From Streptomyces filipinensis (GTDB lineage: Bacteria > Actinomycetota > Actinomycetes > Streptomycetales > Streptomycetaceae), in the NCBI RefSeq assembly GCF_014649495.1, contig NZ_BMTD01000035.1:1-56977 (forward strand): a DNA stretch of 56,977 bases. Reading direction: 5' to 3'. Of the stretch, positions 56,382 to 56,977 are shown one piece after another; within the stretch, counting starts at the first letter, position 1; the number at the start of each line of letters is the position of its first letter. The notes below the pieces were generated by a model, which was not told where the DNA came from, ran no database searches, and saw only the letters and a program-made list of their open reading frames with translations. A program made the position numbers and the translations under genes.

Positions 56382-56977
56382 AACTCGGAAGCTCCACTTG
56401 GCTATCGAAGCCCGCAGCATTAAGGAGTGCCGGCCCAGTTAGCTACCGGCTGCGGATGGTGATCGATTCGCAACCGGTCACCGACCTCGTCGTTCAACTA
56501 TTCAAGCCCGGGACCAAGGGACAATTTGGAGACCCGGTAGGCGATCCCATACGTGTGGCGCTGAAGCCTGCCGCGGGCCAGCAGTCGTTTAACGAGCAGA
56601 TCAACTGGCAGGCTCTACCGCCAGGGACGTACTACGTAGCGATCCGGACCGCGACGCCCCTGGCTCACGGGCAGACGAAGTCAGTACGGTTCGACCTCGC
56701 CAGTGACGCCCGGGAATCCGATACTGATCTCAGTGCCGCTCCACCGTCCCCGACTCCTGAGACGACGCCATTGATCGACGAAGGCCTCGGACCTGCAGGG
56801 TCTCGGCTGCCAGACTTCGATGAATCCAATGCTGACGGCGTGATAGATATACCGATCGATCCCGTGCCGCCGCAGCCACAACCCCCGCCCGAGCCGGACC
56901 CGCCGCCGCCGCCGCCCGAGCCACAACCCCCGCCCGAGCCGGACCCGCCGCCGCCGCCGCCCGAGCCACAACCCCCG
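56345..56977 (+). CDS. Truncated hypothetical protein with proline-rich repeat tail
   Basis: An open frame of 211 codons starts at ATG 56345 behind GGAGG and runs off the end without a stop. The first 120 residues look beta-rich (VSYRLRMVIDSQPVTDLVVQ, PPGTYYVAIRTATPLAHG), perhaps an Ig-like or pre-peptidase-type fold. Then comes an acidic linker and PQPPPEPDPPPPPPE units. Base composition is lower in GC than the neighbours, which hints at a different origin. Its function and full length cannot be known from this window. Confidence 0.7.
   Translation, partial: MGDFKSVQSGTIKLGSSTWLSKPAALRSAGPVSYRLRMVIDSQPVTDLVVQLFKPGTKGQFGDPVGDPIRVALKPAAGQQSFNEQINWQALPPGTYYVAIRTATPLAHGQTKSVRFDLASDARESDTDLSAAPPSPTPETTPLIDEGLGPAGSRLPDFDESNADGVIDIPIDPVPPQPQPPPEPDPPPPPPEPQPPPEPDPPPPPPEPQPP
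56876..56977 (+). repeat. 45-bp tandem repeat at the window edge
   Basis: Units start at 56876, 56921 and 56966, each 45 bases (15 codons, PQPPPEPDPPPPPPE). The third unit is cut by the window end. An assembly would be expected to break in such a repeat. Confidence 0.85.

Noticed and set aside
56876..56977. CRISPR-like tandem repeat at the right edge
   Set aside because: Units are 45 bases without spacers and stay in frame as a proline-rich peptide.
1..56977. tRNA or rRNA genes
   Set aside because: I found no cloverleaf with conserved T-loop and acceptor pairing, and no rRNA-like stretch.

Overview
The window reads as the left end of a linear actinobacterial replicon, almost certainly from Streptomyces. 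GC content is very high, GTG starts with purine-rich Shine-Dalgarno sequences are common, and gene families are typical of the genus. Bases 1 to about 345 are a dense run of short hairpins beginning CCCGCGGAGCGGG, as in the archetypal Streptomyces telomere. Nearby replication-type genes, a full conjugation gene set, two insertion sequences and cargo genes suggest a large linear plasmid or a plasmid-like chromosome arm. The sequence stops inside a tandem repeat within an open gene, so the right edge looks like an assembly break and not a second telomere.

Layout. (1) 1-2.0 kb: telomere, a non-coding stretch full of inverted repeats, and two overlapping winged-helix genes that may be the replication initiator or its regulator. 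(2) 2.1-13.8 kb: a nine-gene leftward operon (3030-10540) encoding a nucleotide kinase, two dCTP-deaminase-like proteins (one lacking the catalytic Glu), a cytidine-deaminase-like protein, a methyltransferase, GalU, a radical SAM enzyme, a GT4 glycosyltransferase and a HAD protein. A divergent TPR-type regulator (10864) has four helically phased GTTGC direct repeats upstream. Full and truncated copies of an unnamed Cys-rich DNA-binding family flank this block. (3) 14-25 kb: an ATP-dependent DNA ligase, a large helicase with seven helicase-associated repeats, small Streptomyces-type hypothetical genes, a second TPR regulator with an acetyltransferase, and a secreted protein. (4) 25.1-38.1 kb: a tightly overlapping ten-gene conjugation operon of the TcpA/VirB4 type IV secretion kind (TcpC, TcpE, VirB4, VirB6-like, transglycosylase/NlpC-P60, coupling ATPase, Replic_Relax protein). 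(5) 38.5-50.1 kb: a Tad/Flp pilus operon (CpaB/SAF, CpaE-like, TadA, TadB, TadC, Flp pilin, three TadE/F/G-like pseudopilins), ending in a very large membrane protein that joins LysM domains to a BTAD domain. (6) 50.1-57 kb: an accessory, partly decayed end with an IS630-type and an IS5-type element, an SMI1/KNR4-like gene, a six-repeat propeller-like protein, a broken third copy of the Cys-rich family and a truncated proline-repeat gene.

How it fits together. Regions 4 and 5 are two adjacent operons that would build a cell-envelope DNA-transfer machine and a surface pilus. Similar GGTGAGY repeats lie before and after the conjugation operon and again in the putative replication region, suggesting a shared DNA-binding regulator or transfer/replication site. 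The operon in region 2 has the layout of an undescribed nucleotide- or nucleoside-processing pathway and is the most interesting cargo. All functions are inferred by reading motifs; no database search was run.
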